Shown: positions 1-11,800 of the stretch, piece by piece | Numbering within the stretch: position 1 is the stretch's first letter | Layout of the letters: each line of letters opens with the position of its first letter | Assembly: GCA_035048815.1 (NCBI GenBank) | Contig: JAUCBN010000046.1 | Coordinates: forward strand, 13,184,999 to 13,248,998 | Direction: 5' to 3' | Origin: Abelmoschus esculentus | Taxonomy: Eukaryota > Streptophyta > Magnoliopsida > Malvales > Malvaceae | DNA: 64,000 bases | Made by a program: the position numbers and the translations under genes | The notes under the pieces: generated by a model | Database searches by the model: none | Told to the model about the DNA's origin: nothing | The model's input: only the letters and a program-made list of their open reading frames with translations

Positions 1-1304
1 CTTAGAAATTCCTAAGTGCAGACCTACATTTCATGCAGGGGTATCGATACACGGGCTACCGGTATCGATACCCATGAGTGGAAATAGGCTAAGTGGCCAG
101 GTGTATCGAACCATGGTTCGATACCGGAACCTCCAGTGGCATAATGGCATCGATACTAGTATCGATGTTGGAGGGTCCTCTTTCGTTGACTTTGGAAATG
201 GTCAAAGGGTATCGATACTGGTATCGATACCCATGTTTCGATGCCTTCTTTGGGTGGGTATCGAAGCAGGGTGGTTCGATATCCCACATAAGGGTATCGA
301 TACCCCTGCGAGAACTTAACAAGATAAGCTTTGGTTGAGGTTCGATAAGGGTATTAAGAGTCCTAATGAAACCTATATATAAGAAAATGAATTGTTTAAC
401 CAAAATTGATGTTTATAAACCCGAAAGACTAAGGTATGATAAGTCTTAATATATCTTGTTGTGCTAAGATCCTAGGTGGATCGTTTGTGTGGTTTGAGTC
501 CTTGTGTGATGGAAATCCGGATATCTATAAGTGTTGCAACACGTTGAAGGTCATCCGATGTAGCATGCCGGGTGATGTTTTGAAGACTTTTATTTCGATG
601 TAACATTCCGAGCATGGGGTTGGTTGGGCGGCCTCCACCCCTTTTCGAACGTTGGGCGGCCTCGTTTGAAGATGTCCGATGTAATATTCCGGGCATAGGA
701 TTTGAGGGCGGCCTCAATCCTGAGTGTAGGATCCCGATGCTGTGGACGCGGGCCTCACTCTTGTGTGTTATTTTGTGATGTGACATGTATGTTGTGTGCG
801 ATATTATACATTGTTTATGCCATGTGGTAGGCAAGCATGCTAGATCATCATATCATGCACGATGTTTATATGTTATGTTTTACTGCTTATGATATGCATG
901 ATGTTGGCCGAGTTCGGCGTACCCACTGAGCTTTAGTAGCTCAGCGTTCGAAATGTGTTTTCGTGCGTAGGTTAGGTGAAGCCAGTTTGTGGAACACCAT
1001 CGAGGTTTGGATTTCAGCATCGACCAATGTCAGAGTACATTTTTAGATTAGTGGGCTAGTACTTAGTTGGACCCTATGTATTTTGTAACTCTGTTATTTA
1101 TTCGAGTTGAATGTTTTAAATGATTTGTAATATTTTGGAGCTCCGGCTACTTTATATTATTTGGGCTTATGTTTTAACGTAAATGGATTTTATTAATAGT
1201 ATTTTGGACTTGAATTGGATTTTAATTGTTGGGCTTTCGAAAGAATTTTAAAATACAGGTTTTGGGCCGGAGACCCAATGTGACATCCGAGTCGGGGTGT
1301 TACA
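1..1304 (+). mobile_element. LTR of Ty3/gypsy (Del/Tekay-like) element, cut by left edge
   Basis: The segment is the reverse complement of the first 1.3 kb of the solo LTR at 40311-42489; the two match along their length with scattered substitutions. It ends in TGTTACA at 1304, an LTR-type terminus, and is followed by AAAAG. It starts inside a cluster of GTATCGATAC palindromes (1-310), followed by several GGGCGGCCTC-containing subrepeats (630-750). Short ORFs here are read from these repeats and are not genes. The element's left end lies outside the window, so it could be a solo LTR or part of a full element. Family placement is an inference from the TGTAAC...GTTACA ends. Confidence 0.8.
41..306. 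repeat. Cluster of GTATCGATAC palindromes inside LTR
   Basis: About a dozen perfect or one-off copies of the 10-bp palindrome GTATCGATAC lie within 270 bp, for example at 41-50, 62-71, near 148-171 (two facing copies), 207-233 (two copies) and 293-306. Spacing is irregular, 20-40 bp. The same cluster is conserved in the related LTR at 41355-41630. Confidence 0.9.
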
Positions 1305-1430
1305 AAAGAGGTCCTAACCATTACTAAAATGCCATTAGCAATTGATTTTATTAAATATCATAATCTCTATGTTTCTTGTTATGTTTTCATTATTGTTTTT
1401 CCATCGAATTTTATGTTATAAGTTAATTAT

Positions 1431-1658
1431 TACTCTTCGTCCCATTAAAATTAATTATTTGTTATTAACTTTTTAAATATCAAAATTTTTAAAGTTCGAT
1501 TATAATTAATTTTTATAAGATATTTACATGATATATATCTATAAAAAATTGATCAAAGGTTTCTTACATATAATAAATTTTAAATAATTATGAGTGAAAA
1601 TATAAAAAAAAAACCAAAAAAACTCAATAGGGATAAACTTCTTGGGACATAGGGAGTA
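1431..1658. mobile_element. Stowaway/Mariner-type MITE
   Basis: The ends are TACTCTTCGTCCCA on the left and GGGACATAGGGAGTA on the right. They form an imperfect terminal inverted repeat of the CTCCCTCCGTCCC type, with TA at each outer edge as expected for a TA target duplication. The interior is AT-rich and non-coding. Similar elements lie at about 19041-19286 and 49095-49355. Confidence 0.6.
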
Positions 1659-2484
1659 AAAATACTTTGATACATAAGTTTGTGTAAATTTTAGTTTACA
1701 CAAGTCTTTTAATTTTACTGTTTAGAGATTTAGATTATAGTTTAGGATTTAAGGGTTTAAACCGTATGATGTAGAATTTAAGGTTTAATATTTTTGATTT
1801 TAGTGTGTTAAAACTAAGGGTTTAGGTTTTAAATTAGCATAAAAAAATATCTTCAACGTTTGACATAATAATCACTTCAGTCTCTTTCTCTCTCTATATA
1901 TATAGCAATTCAACCCACTACTTCTTTTTGAGTCAAAATAATTTTTTTATTAATAAAATCTGTTAGTCAGACAGTAAATAACTTGAAATGATATGATGAA
2001 TTTATATTACAATGTACATATAAATAAATATATTGACTTAAAAGAAAGTTACATCAATTAAAAATTAATTATATAAAATATTTCTTTTAACTAATCATTC
2101 TATTAAGTTGTTTTAAATTATTTATATTTATTTTTTAAAATTATTTTCATCCACGGAAGATCATTTTGACCCAAAATAAAATGTTGAGGATTGAATTGCT
2201 CCAGATAATTAATAAGGGACAGGGACAGAACCATGTTGGAGTGAGATGGGGGTTGAAGATTTTTTTTTATCTTTCTCTCTATTTAATTTTTTTTAAAATG
2301 ATTTATTTATGAATTGCCCCCACCTTTAGACATTTACATTTCCCCCCAAACTCCAAATCTTGATTTCGTTCGGTAAAATAATTATTCAGTCAAATATTTA
2401 AAGTATTTTTTTTAATTTTATACCTTATAGCTTAAATACGAAAGATTTTATATCTTTTATATAGATTTTATATCAAATATAATT

Positions 2485-2486
<2 letters not shown>

Positions 2487-2538
<52 letters not shown>
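2487..2538. repeat. (TAA)n microsatellite
   Basis: About 17 uninterrupted TAA units are directly visible. Confidence 0.95.
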
Positions 2539-2699
2539 CGCTGTCTTTGAAGGTTTTTTTGCCCCCTCTGCTTCTTCTCTGAGCAATGTACTCTTTAATG
2601 AATGCCTGTCCATGGTGGGATTCTGATCTTATTCCTATCAGTGTTAGATGAAGACCAGGGTACTCAGAAACATGGGCTCGTGGGACAAACATAATTTAT

Positions 2700-3220
2700 T
2701 GGGGAAACTAACTCAGTGACCACCTAACTATTTGAGGATATCTATTTTGGCCACCCAATTAAAGAACTCGTCAATCAGGTAACTCAACTTTGAAACCTAC
2801 CTATTTTGGCCACTGCCGTTAAAATTCTGACAGAAAAGTTAACAACAGTGACGTGGTTGTTAATTAAAATCGGTAAAATTATACATTTAATCCTTGTATT
2901 TAATTTATTATTTTAATTTAATCATAAAAATAAATTAATAAATAAAATTAGTCACAAATTTTGGGTGACTAATTTTATTTATTAATTTATTTTTATGATT
3001 AAATTAAAATAATAAATTAAATACAAGGATTAAATATGTAATTTTACCGGTTTTAATTAACAGTCACGTCACTGCTGTTAACTTTTCCGTCAGAATTTTA
3101 ACGACAGTGGCCAAAATAGGTAGGGTTTTAAAGTTGAGTTACCTGATTGACGAGTTCTTTAGTTGGGTGGCTAAAATAGGTATCCCCAAATAGTTGGGTG
3201 GTCACTGGGGTAGTTTACTC
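2700..3220. mobile_element. Fold-back MITE: 521-bp near-perfect palindrome
   Basis: Two arms of about 255 bp (2700-2955 and 2966-3220) are nearly exact reverse complements around a 10-bp centre (2956-2965). The flanks carry an 8-bp direct repeat, TAATTTAT, at 2692-2699 and 3221-3228. No coding sequence is present. Length, structure and target duplication fit a non-autonomous fold-back DNA transposon. Transcripts would fold into one long hairpin. Confidence 0.85.
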
Positions 3221-3500
3221 TAATTTATAAGGGAAAAAGATTAAAAAATAAATAAATTATAATTTATTCCCAACAAGAATATAAATAATAGATAATTTTT
3301 ATTGTTGATTATTTGTTTGAATCTTTAGACTTTAATTATGATTGATTATTTTACGTTTATATAATATTATTATATTTAAATTTATCGTGTCCGTATAACT
3401 TTATAAATATCTTTTAATTTATTTTAATATTTAAAGATCTCTCTGAAAGTTGATATTTTTAAAGTTTTTACGTTAATTAAAGATATGGTATAGTTAGATA

Positions 3501-4049
3501 TAGGGGTGATAATGAGCCGAGCCGAGTTCGAGTCAGGCCAGCCTAAGTTCGAGGTTCGCCGAGCTTGGAATTTTAGGTTCGAGCTTGGGTTGAAAATAAT
3601 ATTACTGGGTTTGGCTCGAGCTCGCCGGGCTCGAAATTTTAGGCTCGAGCACGACTCAAAAATAATATTACTAGACTCGGCTTGGTTCGGTTTGGCTCAA
3701 AATAGACAATTTTCTATATTATTGTGTTTTAATATTTATTTATTTGTAGTTTTGTAAATTTATTTTAGTTGATAATATTTAATTTATTTTTAGTGGATTT
3801 ATTCTCAATTATTTTATTATTTTTCTTTGCTAAACAAATTATTTTTAATGTATATATATATATATTTATGTTTATATTTAATTATTCTGAGTCTGTTCAC
3901 GAGTTTTTTGAGCCAAGCTTGGGTAAACTCGACTCGGCTCGTTTAAATCCCAAGCCGAACTTGAGCTCGAGTCAAGCTCACTCGAGCCGAGCTTTGACCA
4001 AGCCAAGCCCAAGTAACTCGTGAGCCGGATAGACTTATTATCACCCGTA
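3501..4049. mobile_element. hAT-type MITE rich in GAGCTCGAG/GAGCCGAG motifs
   Basis: It begins TAGGGGTGATAATGAGCCGA and ends with the inverted TTATTATCACCCGTA. The 8-bp flanks GTTAGATA (3493-3500) and GTCAGACA (4050-4057) match at 6 of 8 positions, consistent with a decayed hAT target duplication. Subterminal regions carry many GAGCCGAG/CGAGCTCG words in both orientations. Open frames in it (3506-3757, 3769-4023) are chance readings of this repeat. It shares ends with the better-preserved copy at 52746-53355. Confidence 0.75.
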
Positions 4050-5889
4050 GTCAGACACCTTTATACGATATATATATATATCTAACATATAACATATAAA
4101 AATTCGAGAATTAAATCTATCAATGTTAACTTATTCGTAAATTGTCATCAAGTCTGACATTATCCAATTATCTATAGTCCTCAAAAAAATAAGTACTCGA
4201 AGAAATAAAGAGAGAAAACGAGTCAGATTTAGAGGACGGTACCATTATAATTCATTTTTATATTTCTTTCATGGTTCAAATAATCATGTTATCAATAGTT
4301 CTTTGCTTTATGAATAATTTAAATTTATTATAATTACTTTAATTTATTGTTTTTATTTTTTCTTATTCGATTCCTTCTCATATTAACATCAACAAATCTA
4401 TTGGTCTATGGTTACTTGGTAGATTGGTTTAATGTTTCTACATAAATCTGCCATAACAAATATATTTGTCTATGGTTGTATTTTTTGTCACTTGCTCTGG
4501 TTAAGAACTAATTCATAGGGAAGACAGAGTATTTTTAGGACAACTACAGAAATTTGGATATTATGTTTTTTAATTGGTATAAGGTTAAAAAATAATCTTA
4601 ATTGATTCGTAACGTTTTATTTAGTTTAAAGTAGTTCTTTTGTAGATGAAAATGGTTAGTTAACTTAAAATAGTTTGGTAGAATGACATATCAGATTTTT
4701 TTTTTATTTTTTAAACTTAATACATTTTTTCTCCTAAACTATACAAGTTTTTCTAATATGTCCCTAAATTTACACTCCTAAACTTTACGTTGTTATCAAA
4801 TTATCCCTAAATTATACCAGTTTTTCCAAGTTGTATCTTAAACAAGGGTTATTTTCGTCTAATTTCGTAAAATTTAGGAGGTAAAATGAATTAAAAAAGT
4901 TTAGGGGTAAATCGATAAAACAAGTATACTTTAAAGAATAAAGTGTATTAAGCCTATCTTTTTAATTTATGCTTCTTGATATTATAAATGCAAGGGAAAA
5001 ATATTCGAAATTAAAGACTATAAAACACAATAAATATAATTATTTCGTCCTAACTAAATTATCATTAAAAAAATATCAAGTTTCTAAAATTGTGTGTCCA
5101 ATGAAGTTTGGTAGATGAGATTCAAATGCATAGTTTCTGCAATCTGTAAGCCATGGGGTCATAAAGAAGACCCTACACACCCTTCTGGGTGGAGTGGTGG
5201 ACTTGGACTAGGGGGACATCTAAGGTGCTCGGTTCACCTACTCTCATCACCATTTTATATTACTATGCACAGGGATAGACTCAAAGGGTTGAAACTTGAA
5301 AGGACATCCTTTTAAAAATCTAAAATTCATATAAGATTAAAAACAATATATATATATACACGTATTTTTTATTAAAAATCTATTTTAAACGATTTTAATG
5401 GGTCTCTCTATAGAATTTTCTAGATACATAAGGCTTCAAACTCAAGACATACTTAAACGATATCACGTTACTTACTACTTGGATCATCATTTCCATTCTT
5501 TTACTATTTTTAATCCGAACATGGTGTATAATCAATAGAATTAAAATATAGATTAAATCAACAAGTCGAATATAATATCGGGTCGGAAACCGTAATTCGA
5601 CCTATAAATTTAAATACTCCTTTAAACTTGGGAGTTCAGATTTTTTAGATTCAGACAAATGTCTAGGTAAGAAGTACAAATAAAAGCGACAAACCTTTCC
5701 TTGATGTCAACATTTGCCCCACAATGCTTAAAAGCAATGGAATATGAAAATTAAGAGTGCAAGCAAATAATTAGATGTCTTTCAACCAAAAACACAGCAG
5801 CAACAACAACAACCAGGAGAGATTATCCAAGACGAGCATAAATTACGTAATCAGCGTTACCTCTCTAACATGCATCGGCCTTATGGTTT
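4050..5889. other. AT-rich intergenic spacer and 3' flank of peptidase gene
   Basis: No gene is visible. It contains a likely MITE at about 4716-4955. A slightly GC-richer unique patch at about 5100-5320 has an open frame of 66 codons with no recognisable protein. The last 150 bases or so before 5890 are probably the 3' UTR of the minus-strand peptidase gene. Confidence 0.5.
4716..4955. mobile_element. Probable MITE
   Basis: The left edge reads CTTAATACATTTTTTCTCC and the right edge is its imperfect inverse, ending AAGTGTATTAAG. The inside is AT-rich and non-coding with partly complementary halves. No clear target duplication was found. Confidence 0.45.
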
Positions 5890-8800
5890 TTACATGCGCC
5901 CGCAGGTGGGAATCATGTTCAGTGCTTTCAGTAGGAAAGTGTAAGTCATGGCATTTTCTTGAAGCCTCTCGAATCTGCATCCGGCAACATATTTGTAGTT
6001 TTATTATAAAAAAGAAGAAAGCACCAGTTTCGTGCTTAAAAATTCTCGTATTGGATAATATCGAACAATTTGTGACAATGAGGTTTCTGGTATTAATTTC
6101 TTGCAAGTTGCAACTCAAAAACGAAATATTCAGAACGTGAATAGGATATAACAGAAGAGCTAGGAAAGGGAAACTACCTTCCCGACTTTGAAAAATGGCC
6201 AGCACCAAGTTCACACTTGAACAACAGCATGTTATCGTCCGTTTTCATATCCCTAAGCTTAGCCACAAACTTTGCAGGTTCTGAGTACATAACTCGCGGA
6301 TCTGTCGTGATATACTAAAAAATTAGTAGCCACATACAGAGGATATATACCGGATATTTCCAATGGTCGGCTATGAGTAATACATGACAACGAGAATATC
6401 AAAATCATGTGTGTGAGCTTTTTACTTACCATTTAAGCCAGCTGTAACGAGAATGTGAGGATAATTTTGAGCCTTCACCTGCAGATCATAGATATATTAG
6501 AGCCTAAACATAACCGAGTCATTTTGAGCGATAACTGATAAATATCCAACGCTCCATATTCATATTTGAATGAGAAACAGTTAGGTATCCTATCGAACAC
6601 TAGCCACGAATGCCAAGAGACACAGAAATACTAGAGTCGTACATTATCAACAGGAGAATACGACTTCATATAGTAGTAAAACTCTTCCTTTCGAGGGTCA
6701 CCCCATTCCTGTTATAACGAAAACAGAGAGAAGGATAACATGGTTAGTTTTTCACTAATTGGACAAAACAATTTAGTTTTAGACAAATGTCGTGTCCGAT
6801 TCCGATATTCAAGAAAAACAATTAAAGTTCAGGGTGGATCTTACAAAAACTGAAAAAGAAACATCACCCAAAAGAATGAAAATCAAAATCTGCAAGGAGA
6901 AAGATAATACCTCCCACTCTGAAGTTGTAAGAGGGATAGTAGGGTCAAGCATTGTAGTCAGGACATCTACAAAAGGCACTCCAGCAACAGCAGCCTTCCA
7001 CAAATCCGGCCTCATGTTAAGAACGGCACCCATAAGCAATCCACCTGCACTTCTTCCCTCGATGCCCAATTTTTCCTTTGAGCAGTACTTTTGTTCAATT
7101 AAGAACTCAGCACATGCGATAAAATCTGTGAAAGTATTTTTTTTCTTTAAGAACTTCCCATTCTCATACCACTGCCTCCCCATTTCACCACCTCCGCGAA
7201 TATGAGCTATTGCGAAGATAATCCCACGATCTAATAAAGACAGCCTTGCTTTGTTAAAGACAGGATCTATCGATACCTGCCAACAGACAAGAAACAGTAT
7301 ATTATATAACTGAAAGTAATAATTACAAAGTGGCACTCAGTGTACGTTCAACTAAAAGGATAGACCAAATTGATGCAATAAATAGTCATAGTTGCAACAG
7401 TTTGCCAAAAGACATTATTTTAAGAAACTAAAGGAAGAAAAAAAGAAGGGTAAGAGAGGACGCCCCTAGAAGTGAAACAAGAATGAACAAATTTTAAGAG
7501 AGTTTTACAGCGTTCATGAATCCAGAAAAGGCTACAAAAAGTGGGGCCAAAAGTAAATAGCATTCAATCAAAGAAGACTATACAAGCACAGAAATTGTCT
7601 TTCTCGACATCATGTTAAGATAAACCCTCTCTTCAATTCAATTTGGTCCAAGCAAACCAAAACTGTGATAAAATAGAAGCATAATAACTCATATTGGCAA
7701 TCATCACATCTCACAAGAATTTATCCCATTGAATGCATTGTTACCATTTACCTCATATGAACCATAACCATAAAGCAACATTGGATCAGATCCATCAAGC
7801 TTGACAAGATTCTTTTGGTACACAATTGATATGGGAATTTGAGTGCCATCTGAAGCCGTAGCCCATTTCCTTTCAGTGACATAATTAGATGCATCAAAAC
7901 CTCCCAGAACCTGAATAAGAGACAACAGACAAAATTATTTGAGTATGGTATGCACACACAGGACCCAAAAGTACAATGTAATACAGTTCCATAAACTCTC
8001 TATTTTTATTCCTGACTAGTGGAAAAAGAACCATGGTTTCTGGAAGGAGAATAAGTTATTTAACAAAATCTAATCAATCACAATTTAAGAAAATATTATG
8101 TCCTAAGAACTAAATTTTTTTCTTTAGTGATATCTTCAGGGAAAAAGGGAAGGGTGTTATCAGAAAAAAGCAGAAAAAGTTTATTACATTGAGAACCCAA
8201 GCAAAAAAAGTCAGAAACATGAAATCACATATTGCAAGTGCTACTTAAAATTTTGTCGACAATTAAGGGGAACTTTTATTATATTAGAACATTATGAACG
8301 CTATTTCTGACCTTGGAAGGTCCAATTTGACATTTAAGTCATTTGTGAAAACCATGAGCACTTGAATTAAATGCAGTGTGTTAAATATGAGACCAAAATT
8401 ATGAGAGAACAGCACATAATGCAACAGGAGCTCAACTTCCTTTTTTTCTCTTTCGACAATAGAAAACTCCAGTTCTTTCCTCTGTCTCTCTTTTTTAAAA
8501 TACCTCCAATTTTTTTGTTAAGTGGAATAAACACTAAATAAATGTAATGGTGTGACATAGAGTGCATTACTTGAATGAAATACATCCCACATAAAGTACT
8601 CTAGGTAGTACATGAAAATAGTGAAAATAATAAAGAAAAACACTCCAACATGAAGGTGGGAAAAGCAAACCACTGATTGCAAAGCACACAAGGAGAAAAT
8701 TAGGTGAAGGCAACCACACCTGTAATTTCGTAGTAGTCAGATCATGTCTTGCCAAGTAAGATATTACACCTAACACTAGTTTTACTATTTTAGATTCTTT

Positions 8801-11800
8801 ATTTTGCACTACAATTTATCAACTCACTTCTTATCATGGTTCAAATGTTAACAATCAGTAGTACTTACAGTTTCAATCTTCTTCAAAACAGACTCCCCAG
8901 TATTCATGTCATACTCATAGACAGATGGAGGCGTCCTCAATGAGCTATAGGAAAACCGCAAGATGGCGGAGGAAAATTGTGATTCCAATGGCTCAACTGA
9001 GTATACAGGGTCAATAAATTGAACTGCCTGACCCCCTTGAAGGCATATGAGTGGCTCTTCAACTGCTGGAAGACGGTAAGCAGTAATTTTGGGCAAACCT
9101 TGTTCACGCTCATATACAACAAGATGATCACTAAAAAGTTTAATATCCTGAATCTTTACACTGGAGAATAAAAAACAAAATGGTAAGATATGGGACACTT
9201 CAAGGTGGATGTTTTCAGACAGGAAAGAAACAAAGCTAATACTACAAGGCAATTACAAACTTCCACCACCACCCAGCGAAAAAGATGCATACAAATAAAA
9301 TAAAATTTTGGAAAAAGATCGGTAAACTAAATGATCCCAATGAAACAAACATCCGTCCACATGGGAGTAAGAAATCAACATTTCCACTTGCAGATGTAGC
9401 ATCATTCATGATCAGTTGATCACATACTGCAACGAAAGCATAATACAATCCAACACCCAACCAAATGGAAAATGTCCAGCTTTCCATAGGCTATGCTTTA
9501 AAATAACCACGGTCGTTGACTGTAATATGAATGGTTAAAGAACTATCTCCCTGCACATATGCCATTTGAATCATTAAATGATTAGCTCATAATTTGTTGC
9601 AAAGCAGCCATCATAGAACTGGCATATGTGCAAGGATTTCCAAATCTAAATAATTCTATAATGTAAAACTGAAGGGAAAAAGTCAGCATGTCCAAAGAAA
9701 AATCAAATTCATGCTTACGAGGAGCAAGAATGAAGAATCAAAACAAGGAATTAGTGCAGGGATATTGAAGATGGAAAACTTTAGAATTCCTTACTACCTT
9801 TCCCTGTGAGGAATAAGAACTGTAGTTGCAGATGTATTATCCACTGGACAAGCTAATAGTTCTGAATTGAAATATTCATCACTTCTCTTCTGGATAAAGA
9901 AGTGGTTTCCACGATGACTAACAGAGGTATCAATGCCATTTATACGAGGTGTCAAAACCTTAAGGCCTTCTTCCAGCTTGCAAACCTCAAGATAGAAGAC
10001 AAACCTAGTCATTTTGCTTTCAGATGAAATAAACAAATATTTCTCACTCTCAGAAGCTCGAAGGTCAAGGGAAAACATATCATCCTTCTCGTGGTAAAGG
10101 CATGAGTCATTGCATTGGTCCGACCCCAACTTATGTAACCATGCCTATCATGAGAAATAAAAGCAAAAGGATATCAACGTAGTTCTACTTAAGAAAATGA
10201 AAAAAAAAAAAAGTAAAGGATTCATATTTAGATTAAACTGAATTCACCCTTTGCCTGCCAGAAAAGCCTAAAAAGAAGCTAAAGGTAACAAGAATATAAC
10301 TCTACCTGGAATTGAAGAAGGCACAAGATCCTGTCTAAGCACAAATAACTAATAAGTCTGCAACTGTGATTTTTTTTTTCTAGAACCAAGAGGGAAACTG
10401 GAAAGATCTCATGAATATTGTATTTATACATGAACCCCCAGAAAAGAAAAATAAAGGTTTATGTGAAGAAAAAAACTGTGCAATCCTGTATTAAGGTACT
10501 TGATACAGGGATATTACTTGTAACAATCTTGAATTTTTCTCTGGCATTGTGTAGGGATGAGAACATCCATTTGAAACTCAAAACACTTAAATCATTGGTC
10601 TAGAAGAACTATGTAAATAAATCAGATACCGACCATAGGTTTCTAATTAGTATATATGGAAAGTTAGAAAATTAAAAAATAGTTTATTGACATCAAAGAA
10701 TACATAAAGGAGTTCCTAGAGGCTCTACATTAGACGTGTATCACAAATAAAAATAATCACTAGCTGTTATATATATGGTCATGATAAGTAGGTGTCATTG
10801 TTCGGCTGTTCGCCCTACAACGAGTACAAAAGAGATGAATAATGGTATTGATATAGAAACTATTGGAAGAAAACAATATGGAGGGAAAACAGGGTAATGA
10901 ATAGAAGGCTAGTGTTATAACATTAAGAAGCATAAGAAACAAAAAAAATGGAGTATGTATTCAATAGGAACTTAATAAGTCGGAAACCATAAGCCATGGA
11001 AATTAAAACCCGTACCTTATCTGGCCGAAGGATCTCATCCATTGTAATGTACACTAAAGCATCATTACCAGCCCATTGGACATACGATGTTACACCTACT
11101 AATGGCTTCCCTATCAGGGCTTGAGTCTCTGCATCAATCACATATACGGTATAAATTTCATCTCCCTTAGTGTCTTCGGCGTATGCAACCATCTTATGAT
11201 TCGGACTGACCTGAACAACAAAGTGTGAAAAGAGACCACATATAAACAAACTGAACCTGAAGAAAAAGGAAAACGAGCTTATTCAACCAAGTTAACAATA
11301 TAATGCTGGGCACTGGTCATAACTGACCTTAAAAGCACCAATGTTGTAAAAACCATGTTCTTGAGCCTTAACATTCTCATCCAAAATTACATGCTCGGGC
11401 GGAGCATCAGGCCCTGTTGGCATGGTATCGTGAACAGAAGGTGGAGCATCACAAATAGGAATTTGACGCCTGCAATGTTGAACATATTCCTTTCCTTCCA
11501 ATGTCCTTGAATAATAATAATAGGATCCTTTTCGCAAAGGGGCAGTTATGTCATCCTCTTTGATTCGACCTCTAATCTCAGCATAAATTTGATCTTCAAT
11601 TATTTTGGTTCCTACATTGGTATTCTTACATTCAATAAAATACTACGAAAAGGGAAGAGTAATTAACAACAGAAGAAGTGAATGCAACTCAAAAAAGTTT
11701 CAGATCAAAAGTTCAAAAGAGTAGCAGAGTTGCTTTCAACATGTTCAAGAAACAAACAGAAAATTGAGGGATTGGATAAACAAAAAGAGATTCTAGGAAG

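Larger units (their letters stand above)
1305..2699. other. AT-rich spacer with a Stowaway-like MITE and a microsatellite
   Basis: No gene is visible. The stretch holds a Stowaway-like MITE (1431-1658), degenerate TTTAGGGTTT-like low-complexity sequence (about 1690-1830) and a (TAA)n microsatellite (2487-2538). The short open frame over 2468-2692 reads through the microsatellite and is not a credible gene. Confidence 0.6.

Noticed and set aside
41..306. Regularly recurring palindrome as a CRISPR-like array
   Set aside because: Spacing is irregular, spacers are not unique units, the genome is eukaryotic and the block lies in an LTR.
74..403. Overlapping open frames on both strands with GIDT/RYRY repeats
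   Set aside because: They are translations of the GTATCGATAC palindrome array in an LTR; both strands give similar peptides and the related LTR shows the same.
472..834. Open frame of 120 codons on the minus strand
   Set aside because: Lies wholly inside the LTR over GGGCGGCCTC subrepeats; no family resemblance.
5115..5315. 66-codon plus-strand open frame
   Set aside because: No recognisable protein and no splice or codon support; left as unexplained spacer.
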